Of a stretch of DNA of 64,000 nucleotides, positions 44,635 to 53,303 are shown piece after piece. The notes below the pieces were generated by a model. That model had not been told where the DNA came from. It was given only the letters and a program-made list of their open reading frames with translations, and ran no database searches. Numbering within the stretch: position 1 is the stretch's first letter; every line of letters begins with the position of its first letter. The position numbers and the translations under genes are program-made. The stretch comes from Marinifilum_A sediminis (GTDB lineage Bacteria > Bacteroidota > Bacteroidia > Bacteroidales > Marinifilaceae). The stretch is from the NCBI GenBank assembly GCA_947496465.1, contig CANMCX010000016.1, positions 21,298-85,297 of the forward strand, written 5' to 3'.

Positions 44635-45687
44635 ATGATGCCTAAATATATCCGTTACATAATTCGTTACTTCTTTATTTCGATTATCGCATTTGCTTTT
44701 TGGACTATCCTTAGGGAATATGGACAAGAAGTTATTTTCAATCACGAAACTCTAGGCCTTTGGGAGGAAATAAGATTTCACCTTATTATTAGTGCTATTG
44801 CAAGCGTAATTTGGGCAAGTCAAGACTATTACATAGAAAAAAAGATATTGAAAAAGGTATCCTTTGGTAAGACAATCCTGATTTATATTTTTAGTTATTT
44901 ACTAACGATCATCTTTCTTATTTCATTTGCAATAAGGCTAACAACACGTATTCTAGATTCCGAATTCAATTTACAGGTTTATTCTAGTCGCATATTGGAA
45001 GACGATATGTTATTGCTGACTGTGTACTGGTTTATCGTTATTTTCATTTCAATATTTATAAAGGAAATTGATAAAAAATTAGGACCTGGTAATCTCTGGA
45101 AATTCTTAGGAGGTAAGTTTTACAGCCCCGTGGAGGAAAGTAAAATATTTATGTTTCTGGATCTTAAATCTTCTACCCCAATCGCCGAAGAAATCGGGCA
45201 CATCCAATACAGTAAATTCATTCAAGATTGCTTTCAAGATTTAGATGTTGTTACCAAATACAAAGCAGAAATTTACCAGTATGTAGGCGATATGGTCGTA
45301 TTAACCTGGCCAATAAAAATTGGGCTACACAATTCAAATTGCTTGAAGACATTTTTTGCTTTTAAGGCGGCCTTAAATAATAAATCAGGATACTACAAGA
45401 ACACATATGGGCATATACCAGAGTTTAAAGCTGGGCTTAATATGGGCAAAATTGTGGCTGCTGAGGTTGGGAATATAAAAACAGAAATTGCATATCACGG
45501 CGATGTAATTAATACCGCTGCAAGAATACAAGGCGAGTGCAGTCGCTTAAATATTGATATCCTTATTTCTGAAAATATACAAGATTCACTCATTCACGAT
45601 CCCTCTTTAAAGTTCGAAGAAATTGAAAAAATTCAATTAAAGGGCAAGCAAGAATTAACGAATCTTTATACGGTAACTCTGATGTGA
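44635..45687 (+). CDS. Membrane class III nucleotidyl cyclase
   Basis: A cyclase that would make cAMP or cGMP. The N-terminal half has four hydrophobic helices (about 10-25, 50-70, 80-105, 125-145). The cyclase domain runs from about 170. The metal-binding Asp residues are visible in FLDLKSSTP and QYVGDMVVLTW, and the transition-state Asn/Arg in DVINTAARIQ. The base-specifying Lys of adenylyl cyclases (Lys-x-x-Gly-Asp) is replaced (IYQYVGD), so the base cannot be predicted. Two Crp/Fnr regulators lie beside it. It probably shares a transcript with the oxidoreductase gene just upstream. Confidence 0.88.
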   Translation: MMPKYIRYIIRYFFISIIAFAFWTILREYGQEVIFNHETLGLWEEIRFHLIISAIASVIWASQDYYIEKKILKKVSFGKTILIYIFSYLLTIIFLISFAIRLTTRILDSEFNLQVYSSRILEDDMLLLTVYWFIVIFISIFIKEIDKKLGPGNLWKFLGGKFYSPVEESKIFMFLDLKSSTPIAEEIGHIQYSKFIQDCFQDLDVVTKYKAEIYQYVGDMVVLTWPIKIGLHNSNCLKTFFAFKAALNNKSGYYKNTYGHIPEFKAGLNMGKIVAAEVGNIKTEIAYHGDVINTAARIQGECSRLNIDILISENIQDSLIHDPSLKFEEIEKIQLKGKQELTNLYTVTLM

Positions 45688-45775
45688 TTTTATTTTTGAA
45701 TCATTCAAAACATGACCCCTAACAGGATAAACTCCTAGCCCTCGAAATATTCATTTATTAAAAAAAGCAGAGCAT

Positions 45776-46018
45776 ATGATAGAAGTTTTTAAAACGAATT
45801 TAACTGATCAAAATAGCGTGAGAAGCGCATCTAAAGTTTTGAAACAAACTTTAAATCTCACAAACGTGACATTTGATTTAAAGGATGGCAACACGATATT
45901 AAGAGTAGAATCTGATAATAATTGCAATCAACTCCTTATTGAAATATTCAATAGTTGGGGATTTGAATGTGAGGTGTTATCTGCTTGTATTAATTCTATT
46001 TCGGCACCTACTATCTAG
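45776..46018 (+). CDS. Small HMA-like fold protein without CxxC
   Basis: An 80-residue protein with an order of strand-helix-strand-strand-helix-strand (IEVFKTNL, SVRSASKVLKQTL, VTFDLKD, TILRVES, NQLLIEIFNSWG, FECEVL). This is the shape of heavy-metal-associated domains, but the metal-binding CxxC at the first loop is replaced by TDQNS. The function is unknown. A palindrome (TTTTGAATCATTCAAAA, 45694-45710) lies upstream, after the cyclase gene. Confidence 0.5.
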   Translation: MIEVFKTNLTDQNSVRSASKVLKQTLNLTNVTFDLKDGNTILRVESDNNCNQLLIEIFNSWGFECEVLSACINSISAPTI

Positions 46019-46108
46019 GGTCGGTTCATTCCCTCTTTTAACTCACTCCAAATCGTTTCTCATATTCTTGAATAATGCAATTCCTTTGATTCAAAATTTA
46101 AAAAAGTC

Positions 46109-47458
46109 ATGAAACATATCATCTATACCATTGTGCTAATCTTTTTTTCAGCACCTCTATTTAGTCAAGACTCCGCTTTGGATAAGTATATAAAGCTAGG
46201 TCTTGAAAGTAACCTAGTATTAAAGCAAAAAGAACTCTCTCATCAGGAAGCGATTGTAAAACTAAAAGAAGCACGAGGCCTATTTTTGCCCGAAGTATCA
46301 TTAAACGCTCGCTACTCTATTTCACGTGGTGGTCGCACTATTGACATACCTGTAGGCGATATGATGAACCCAGCGTATGAGAGTCTAAATGATTTAACGG
46401 GTTCAGATTTTCCGATGTTACAAAATGTATCCAATCTTCTACAACCAGAGAAAGAACAGGAGACCAAATTAGAGTTGATACAGCCTGTATTTAATCGTTC
46501 CATTTATCTGAATAAACAAATTCAGAAAGAGAATTTGGGCATGAGTGAAGCTGATCTGAATCGATATAGAGAAACATTAGTTTACCAGATAAAGGAAGCT
46601 TACTACAATATTCTAAAGACTGAAAATGTTGTTCAATTAATGCAATCCACAAAGGAATTGGTTCGTGAAAATCTTAGAGTCAGTCAAAAGCTTTTGGACA
46701 ATGATATGGTCACAAAAGAATATGTTTTACGATCAAAAACAGAGGTCAATAAAGTTGCTCTAAGTGAAACTGAGGCCCTAAAAGGTCATAAACTGGCTAT
46801 CGCTTATCTGAATTTTTTGCTAAACCGACCATTGGAAGAACCAATTAATACAGATATTAAGGCCGCAGCAATACAAAGTTTTAATCAGTTACACTTAGCC
46901 GATCAGGCAGTTAATAAGCGTGCAGAGTTGAAAATAATGGATCACCAAATTGAGAGTCTTGATCTATTAGCCAAAGTAAATAGCGCAGCCAATATGCCAA
47001 GCTTAACTTTCGTTGCCAACTATGGTTTTCTGGGCGAAGAATACAATTTTGGTTCTGACGATGATGTTTTCACTGGTACACTGTCACTCAATTGGACGCT
47101 CTTTAAGGGCCGTGTTAACAAACGTAAACGACAGCAAACATTAATTCGAAAGCAACAAGCTGAACTCTCCAAGGCCAACCTAAGCAACAGTATCCGATTT
47201 GAAGTAAAAGAGAGTTTATTGGAAGTAAATCGCCAGAAAAGGAATATAGAACTGAGTGAAACACAAAGTAGTGAATCGCAAGAAGTCTACAGAATAATAG
47301 ATAAGAAATATCGAATTGGCGAATCTACACTACTTGAATTAATGGATGCCCGAACCAACATGACAGATTCTGAATTCAACCTCATTATAAGCCGATTTGA
47401 CTATTGGGTAAGTATCGCTAATTTGGAATATACGACTGCCTCATCCACATTTCTATAA
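46109..47458 (+). CDS. TolC-family outer-membrane efflux protein
   Basis: It forms the outer-membrane channel of the tripartite exporter encoded here. A signal peptide (IVLIFFSAPLFSQ) is followed by two repeated helical halves (about residues 45-230 and 255-440) with the usual long coiled-coil helices and a LLELMDARTNMTDSEF region in the last helix. The length of 449 residues is normal. It is the first gene of a set in the order TolC, adaptor, RND pump, with gaps of about 115 and 100 bases that may hold internal promoters. Confidence 0.92.
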   Translation: MKHIIYTIVLIFFSAPLFSQDSALDKYIKLGLESNLVLKQKELSHQEAIVKLKEARGLFLPEVSLNARYSISRGGRTIDIPVGDMMNPAYESLNDLTGSDFPMLQNVSNLLQPEKEQETKLELIQPVFNRSIYLNKQIQKENLGMSEADLNRYRETLVYQIKEAYYNILKTENVVQLMQSTKELVRENLRVSQKLLDNDMVTKEYVLRSKTEVNKVALSETEALKGHKLAIAYLNFLLNRPLEEPINTDIKAAAIQSFNQLHLADQAVNKRAELKIMDHQIESLDLLAKVNSAANMPSLTFVANYGFLGEEYNFGSDDDVFTGTLSLNWTLFKGRVNKRKRQQTLIRKQQAELSKANLSNSIRFEVKESLLEVNRQKRNIELSETQSSESQEVYRIIDKKYRIGESTLLELMDARTNMTDSEFNLIISRFDYWVSIANLEYTTASSTFL

Positions 47459-47573
47459 TCTTACTCACATATAACTACATAAACATTTCTTTTCAAGAAA
47501 AATTATTCCAGTTAAGACTGGGTGTATACGTAGTCTCAAATAAACAAAAAAGTAACAATCATATACTACAAGC

Positions 47574-48665
47574 ATGAAAGCAATCAATTTATCTCAAAGC
47601 ATAAGAAAAACAGCCCTATACTTTTTGTATCTCATCGTTGGAATTATTTTAGTGATTCCTGTACAAAGTTGCTCGCAACAAGATGCGAAAGCAAAAAATC
47701 TTAATGAACCAGAAATAACTACTCACGTTAAAATTGCCAATATTCAATCGGCTGAAATGGCCATTCCTATCCGCATATCAGGAACCGTATCACCAGTACA
47801 TGAGACAAGACTGAGCTTTAAAACTGGTGGTATCATCAAATCTATAAATGTGGATGAAGGAGATCGTGTAAAAGCAGGAGCAATTTTAGCAACACTTAAT
47901 CTTGATGAGATTCAAGCACAAGTATTACAAGCACGCGTTAGCCTTGAAAAATCTGAAAGAGATTTTAAACGCTCTTCAGCTCTTTACAGAGATACAGTTG
48001 GAACTCTTGAGAATCTTCAAAATGCAACTACTGCATTAGAAATAGCAAAAGCTAGCATGATAATGGCCGAGCACAACCTAAAATACTCAAGCATAACAGC
48101 ACCAACTAATGGCATTATCCTTCAAAAATATGTGGAAGAAAATGAATTAGCTTCCCCTGGCACACCCATACTTTATTTTGCATCTACAAGTACACAGTGG
48201 ATTTTAAAAGTAGGATTAACTGATAAGGATGTGGTAAGAGTTCAACGTGGCGATCCTGCAGATATCTCAATGGATGCATGGCCAAACCAACAATTAGAAG
48301 GTGCGATCTCCCAAATAGGTGATGCACCTGATGCAATGACTGGCTTATACACGATTGAAATCATTATACAAACTAAAAACTTAGCAGTTAAACCTGGATT
48401 CTTTGCACGAGCTGAAATAGTACCATCCCAAAAGGAAACATACACTTTAATTCCTATAAGTGCTCTTCAAGAAGGTGTTGGCGATCAAGTCGATATTTAT
48501 ACCGTAAAAGATAACATGCATCTTCATAAAGAAAGTGTTCGAGTAGATAAAATTCTAAACGACATGCTAGCTCTCTCGAACCGATCTGATTTAATTGGAA
48601 AAAAAGTGGTGATTGAACAAAGTAGAGATCTTAAAAATAATCAGACTGTTACAATTAAGAATTAG
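47574..48665 (+). CDS. RND efflux periplasmic adaptor (MFP) lipoprotein
   Basis: It links the RND pump to TolC. The N-terminal lipoprotein signal ends LVIPVQSC with a lipid-modified Cys. The lipoyl/barrel-sandwich part is split by a helical hairpin: KTGGIIKSINVDEGDRVKAG, then VEENELASPGTPI. The 363-residue length and the fold marks fit the AcrA/HlyD family. It lies between TolC and pump genes. Confidence 0.92.
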   Translation: MKAINLSQSIRKTALYFLYLIVGIILVIPVQSCSQQDAKAKNLNEPEITTHVKIANIQSAEMAIPIRISGTVSPVHETRLSFKTGGIIKSINVDEGDRVKAGAILATLNLDEIQAQVLQARVSLEKSERDFKRSSALYRDTVGTLENLQNATTALEIAKASMIMAEHNLKYSSITAPTNGIILQKYVEENELASPGTPILYFASTSTQWILKVGLTDKDVVRVQRGDPADISMDAWPNQQLEGAISQIGDAPDAMTGLYTIEIIIQTKNLAVKPGFFARAEIVPSQKETYTLIPISALQEGVGDQVDIYTVKDNMHLHKESVRVDKILNDMLALSNRSDLIGKKVVIEQSRDLKNNQTVTIKN

Positions 48666-48767
48666 GCCATAAATGATTTGTAGTATTTGATCTCTAATTA
48701 ATAAGCAGATCTATCTTACAAAATATCACATAAAAGAATATTTCATACTTATTTATCATCAAGCATA

Positions 48768-51700
48768 ATGAAAATACCTCGATTAGCAATACATAACTAT
48801 CAGTTCACTCTCGTGCTGGTTTTCTTGGTCGCAATTATGGGACTATTCTCCTATACAACCATGCCCAAATCAGAAGATCCAGCTTTAGAGTTTAATATGT
48901 CCACCATATTAATTATTAACCCAGGAGCTTCGCCGGAAGACATGGAAACTCTAATTGTTAATCCAATTGAAGAAGAAATCAATGAATTGGAAGATATAGA
49001 GAATGTCAAAACCGAAATCACAAATGGAGTCGCTTCAATCAAAATTGAACTTGTATATGGTATTGATAATGATAATAAGCACCGGGAAATCGTTCAAATC
49101 GTAAATGAACTGAGTGCTCATCTACCCGAAACCATAGTGCGTACAGATTTGGAACAGCCTTCTGTTTTTGATGTAAGTATTATGCAATTAGCCATAACTT
49201 CACCCGATGCTTCTCCAGCACAACTTAAAAAATCAGCCGAAGATCTAAAGGAACAACTGGAAAGAAGTTCAGGAGTAAGAGCTGTTAAATTAGATGGCGA
49301 ACAAGATTTGGATATAAAGATTAAATGTGATCTTGAAAAAATGGCACACTATCGTTTGTCATTGGGACAAGTGATGATGACCATTCAAAATTTGAATCGT
49401 AGTATCCCTGGTGGAAGTATTAAGCTTGGCAATAAAGAATTCAACATTAAATCCAGTGGATTGTATGAGGATTTAGAACAGATCAGAAATACAGTCATCG
49501 GCAGTGGTAACAATCAAATCATAAAACTTAAAGAAATAGCTACAGTTACTTATGATTATGAAAAAAAAGAAGAATTTGCTACTTACAATGGCCAAGCTGC
49601 CGTTTGGTTATCAGTACAGCAAAAAGAGGGCATGAATATTTATGATGTTACAGAAGGTGTAGATGAACGTATTGAAGAATTTAGTAATCACCTGCAAGCT
49701 GATGTATCTGTTGTCCCTGTTTTTAAACAAGCCGATAGTGTTAAAATTCGACTAGGACAATTCACATCCAGCTTTTTACAAGGAATTTTAATTGTAGGTA
49801 TAATTATATTTCTTGCCGTAGGTTTTCGTGCCTCTATTGTAGTCATGATATCAATTCCCCTTTCTATTCTTACAGGAATAGGTCTAATTGATGCATCCGG
49901 ATTTGGTTTACAACAAATGACCATTGCAGGATTGATTATTGCTTTAGGAATGCTGGTAGATAACAGTATAGCCATTGTTGAAAATATTAATCGCTTTATC
50001 AAAAAGGGATTATCACCTGTTGAAGCTGCCATTAAAGGAGCATCTGAAATTGGAATGGCTCTGGTTAGTTCCACTGCGACTACTGTTTTGGCTTTTGCAC
50101 CCATGCTGATGATGGGTAACAACGTAGGAGATTTTATAAAAAGTATGATGCTAATTGTGATTTATACATTACTATCCTCTCTTGTAATTGCCCTTACTTT
50201 TGCCCCATTTATAAGCAGTCGGGTTTTAAAAAAGCAGGACGAAAACAAAAAAACAGTTCTATTGGATCAATTCATTGATAAGTACTATCAAAAATGGGTG
50301 AAAGGGGCTATAAGCCGACCAGTAATAACCCTTGTAGCTGGCTTACTTATATTCTTGGGTTCTGTTTCATTAATGCCTTTTATTGGGGTAAGTTTCTTTC
50401 CTAAGGCAGAAAAAAATCAATTACTTGTCAATATAATTGCACCAGAAGGTAGTAATCTGGATCATACAAACAAAGCAATTAAATATGCTGAAAGTGTACT
50501 AAAAAGCCATTCTTATGTTGAAAACATAGCCGCAAGTGTTGGTATGGGTAACCCACAAGCATATTATAATATGGATAACTTAACACCCGCTGTAAACAAA
50601 GGTCAGCTTCTTGCCATATTGGGTGAATATGACTACGATAAAGTGGCTAATCTCATTAAAGAATTACGTACTACTTTTGCGACATACAGCGGAGCCCGTT
50701 TAGAGGTAAAAGAATTTGGACAAGGTCCTCCTGTCGATTCTCCTATTGAAGTTCGATTATTCTCAGATGATTTGGAAGAGTTGAAATCAATTGCAGCTGA
50801 TGTTGAACAAATTATTTATAAGGCACCCGCTACCATAAATATCGATAATCCATTGGCTGAAGATCAAACTTCATTAAAAATAAAAATTAACTATGAAAAA
50901 GCAGGTATGCTAGGCATTAATATCATCGATATTGATATGGCAGTGCGTGCTGCCATAAATGGTCTTAGCATTGGGTCTTTTCAGGATAATTTGGGAGATG
51001 AATATGAGATCGTTTTGGAATCGAATATGGTAGGTGCACCAGAAATACCATCACTGGATCGAATCTTTATCACCTCACAGCGAGGCGGACAAATTCCTTT
51101 GTCACAAGTATCAGAATTGATATTTGATAAAAGCATCAAACGAATTGATCACTATGATTTAGAACGATTTATTACCGTATCGGCCGATGTGGACGAAACT
51201 GTAATGAGTATTGCTGAAGTCACTTCTAATATTGTAGAACAACTGAAACAATACGACTTTCCATCGGGTAGTCATTTTGGTATGGGTGGCGAACAGGAGA
51301 ACCGTGACGAAAGTTTTGGTGGTTTAGGACAAGCTCTGATAATTGCACTTCTGGGTATATTTGCAGTACTCGTATTACAATTTCGCTCCTTTACTCAGCC
51401 ACTTATCGTTTTTTCGGCAATTCCACTCTCTATCTCGGGTGCCTTTATTGCACTCTTAATTACGGGTTACTCTTTCTCTTTTATGGCATTTGTAGGCCTA
51501 ACCAGTTTGATGGGAATCGTTGTTAATTCCAGTATTATACTGGTTGATTATGCCAACCAAAAGCGATTAGAAGGTCTCAAAACATTGGAAGCCATTATCG
51601 AAGCGGCCAAAACCCGATTTACACCTATCCTATTAACCACCATTACTACCATCGCTGGCCTGCTACCGCTAACTATCTCGGGAGGTAAAATGTGGGCACC

Positions 51701-51815
51701 AATGGGATGGGCAATTATTGGAGGCTTAGTTCTGTCAACCGGACTAACTTTATTAATTGTACCCGTTTTATACAATATACTAACCCGAGACGAGATTATA
51801 CAAACAGATGTATAA
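48768..51815 (+). CDS. RND efflux pump inner-membrane transporter
   Basis: A 1015-residue resistance-nodulation-division transporter that uses the proton gradient to expel substrates. Helix 1 (FTLVLVFLVAIMGLFSYTT), the first porter domain, helices 2-6, and helix 4 with GMLVDNSIAIVEN, in which one of the two charged Asp residues of AcrB is Asn, are clear. Helix 10 has GIVVNSSIILVDY. These variants occur in many non-AcrB RND pumps. The substrate (drugs, bile-like compounds or metals) cannot be told from sequence. The gene ends before a strong terminator. Confidence 0.93.
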   Translation: MKIPRLAIHNYQFTLVLVFLVAIMGLFSYTTMPKSEDPALEFNMSTILIINPGASPEDMETLIVNPIEEEINELEDIENVKTEITNGVASIKIELVYGIDNDNKHREIVQIVNELSAHLPETIVRTDLEQPSVFDVSIMQLAITSPDASPAQLKKSAEDLKEQLERSSGVRAVKLDGEQDLDIKIKCDLEKMAHYRLSLGQVMMTIQNLNRSIPGGSIKLGNKEFNIKSSGLYEDLEQIRNTVIGSGNNQIIKLKEIATVTYDYEKKEEFATYNGQAAVWLSVQQKEGMNIYDVTEGVDERIEEFSNHLQADVSVVPVFKQADSVKIRLGQFTSSFLQGILIVGIIIFLAVGFRASIVVMISIPLSILTGIGLIDASGFGLQQMTIAGLIIALGMLVDNSIAIVENINRFIKKGLSPVEAAIKGASEIGMALVSSTATTVLAFAPMLMMGNNVGDFIKSMMLIVIYTLLSSLVIALTFAPFISSRVLKKQDENKKTVLLDQFIDKYYQKWVKGAISRPVITLVAGLLIFLGSVSLMPFIGVSFFPKAEKNQLLVNIIAPEGSNLDHTNKAIKYAESVLKSHSYVENIAASVGMGNPQAYYNMDNLTPAVNKGQLLAILGEYDYDKVANLIKELRTTFATYSGARLEVKEFGQGPPVDSPIEVRLFSDDLEELKSIAADVEQIIYKAPATINIDNPLAEDQTSLKIKINYEKAGMLGINIIDIDMAVRAAINGLSIGSFQDNLGDEYEIVLESNMVGAPEIPSLDRIFITSQRGGQIPLSQVSELIFDKSIKRIDHYDLERFITVSADVDETVMSIAEVTSNIVEQLKQYDFPSGSHFGMGGEQENRDESFGGLGQALIIALLGIFAVLVLQFRSFTQPLIVFSAIPLSISGAFIALLITGYSFSFMAFVGLTSLMGIVVNSSIILVDYANQKRLEGLKTLEAIIEAAKTRFTPILLTTITTIAGLLPLTISGGKMWAPMGWAIIGGLVLSTGLTLLIVPVLYNILTRDEIIQTDV

Positions 51816-51835
51816 TTGTCGGGAAAACCATCCAA

Positions 51836-51869
51836 AAAACCACCCAAGTGTATGCTTGAGTGGTTTTTC
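51836..51869 (+). terminator. Terminator of the efflux operon
   Basis: The stem AAAACCACCCAAG with CTTGAGTGGTTTT (one mismatch, loop TGTATG) is followed by TTTTTCT, 20 bases past the pump stop. Confidence 0.85.
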
Positions 51870-51994
51870 TATTATTCAGGCCTTGGTTCCATTTCTTAAA
51901 TATAGCTTTACAGAACTTCACATTATCACCATTTCACTAGGAAAAACCATTAAATGGGCTTTGTAGAGAATTTAAGATGCATTTCAAAAGGGGT

Positions 51995-52082
51995 ACTAAC
52001 TAGTTTAACTAGATAAATTAACTAGTATTACTGGCAGTTTAACGAGTTTTTCCAATAGAATAACTAGCAATAAACTAGTTAA
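51995..52082. repeat. Cluster of AACTAG/CTAGTT repeats
   Basis: AACTAG occurs at 51998, 52008, 52020, 52062 and 52073, often as TTAACTAG with its complement next to it, in an AT-rich stretch. It forms the left end of the non-coding, repeat-filled region. ACTAGT also occurs once per unit in the tandem array that follows. Confidence 0.6.
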
Positions 52083-52174
52083 ATAACTGGTTAGGTTTAG
52101 CTATAAATACTATTACTAATACTTTTGGCAGGAATGATTTCCTAATTTTAATAGTTTTTGCGTTTTCTTCTTAC

Positions 52175-53050
52175 CCAATTTCACTTCTAAAATCAACCAA
52201 CACAGAGAATAAAACCTAATCATTAAGCAATGATAAACTGGTTTTAAGCATGGCTTATCCCAGTTTACATACTAGATAACCAGATCATCCATACAGTAAA
52301 GCAGATCATCTTAGTAGACATTCCCAATTTACTTGTAAAATCAGCCAACACAGAGAATATAAACCAAATAATAGAGCTATAATAAAGGGGTTGAAAGCAT
52401 GTTCTACCCCAGTCTTACCCCTGTTTACGTATCTAGATAACCAGATCATCCAGATGACAACCCAGATCATTTTAGGGGATATTTCTACGTTTACTAGTAA
52501 AATCGGCTATCACAGAATATGAAATCCAATCATTAAGCAATAATAAAGGGAGTTTAAACATGGCTTACCCTTGTTATCACATATAAATAAACAGATCATC
52601 CAGATAGCAACTCAGATTATTTTAGTGGATACTCCCAATTTACTAGTAAAATCAGCCAACACTGAGAATAAAAACCGAATAATAGAGCTATAATAAAGGG
52701 GTGGTAAACATGGCTTATCCCAGGTATCGTATATAAATAAGCAGATCATCCAAATAGCAACTCAGATCATTTTAGTAGACATTCCTAATTTACTAGTAAA
52801 ATCAGCTAATACAGAGAATAAAAACAAAATAATAGAGCTATAATAAAGGGGTGGTAAACATGGCTTATCCCAGTTATCGGATATAAATAAGCAGATCATC
52901 CAGATAGTAATCTTGATCAATCTATTAGATATTAATAACTTACTAGTAAAATCATCCAATACAGCGTAGCAAATTTAATAATTGAGCAATGATAAATGGG
53001 TTTTAAGCAGTTTATCCCTGTTTACCTACCTAGATAAGCAAATCATTTAT
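52175..53050. repeat. Tandem array of about six 150-bp repeats
   Basis: The marker string CAGATCATCC recurs at 52281, 52442, 52592, 52742 and 52892, a spacing of 161, 150, 150 and 150. A degenerate copy follows at 53039 and another precedes the first. Each unit also holds TTACTAGTAAAATC, GAGAATAAAA, AATAGAGCTATAATAAAGGG and AACATGGCTTATCCC. No protein is encoded. The middle units are the most alike, which suggests recent expansion. The array lies beside the replication-like genes of the island. Confidence 0.85.
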
Positions 53051-53074
53051 ATTCTTAAATTTAATAAAAATCGT

Positions 53075-53294
53075 GTTTTCTTCTTACCCTCTTACCCAAA
53101 CTCCGCAACTCACTCATTGGTAATGCATTTAATAGGGTAAGGTATCTTTATTTTTCTTACCCAAATATTCATTTTCGAGAAAACTGCAAGAATTCTCTTA
53201 CCCTTGGGTAAGAAGAAAACTCACACCTTACCCTAAGTAAAACCCTGATTACTTTATCGTTTAAGTAGTCAGGGTAAGAGGGTAAGAAGAAAAC
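53075..53294. repeat. Cluster of CTTACCC heptamers (iteron-like)
   Basis: CTTACCC or its complement GGGTAAG occurs about ten times in 220 bases (for example 53083, 53091, 53135, 53156, 53197, 53206, 53227, 53272, 53280). The longer 15-mer GTTTTCTTCTTACCC is present in direct form at 53075 (and once at 52162 in the array) and inverted at 53206 and 53280. A 12-bp hairpin (53242-53253 with 53264-53275) overlaps them. The cluster ends only about 10 bases from the stop codon of the VapE gene. This resembles iterons of a replication origin. Confidence 0.7.
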
Positions 53295-53303
53295 GTGAAA
53301 AAA

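Noticed and set aside
45694..45710. TTTTGAATCATTCAAAA as a third Crp/Fnr operator
   Set aside because: The half-site TTGAA and 3-base spacer differ from TTGAC-N4-GTCAA; it may be a terminator or a separate site.
43998..51815. A complete conjugation or type IV secretion module in the island
   Set aside because: The genes are an oxidoreductase, a cyclase, a small protein and an RND efflux set; no relaxase, coupling protein or Tra proteins were found in this island.
52281..53050. Possible CRISPR array in the 150-bp repeats
   Set aside because: Whole 150-base units repeat with no short repeat and unique spacer pattern, and no cas gene is seen.
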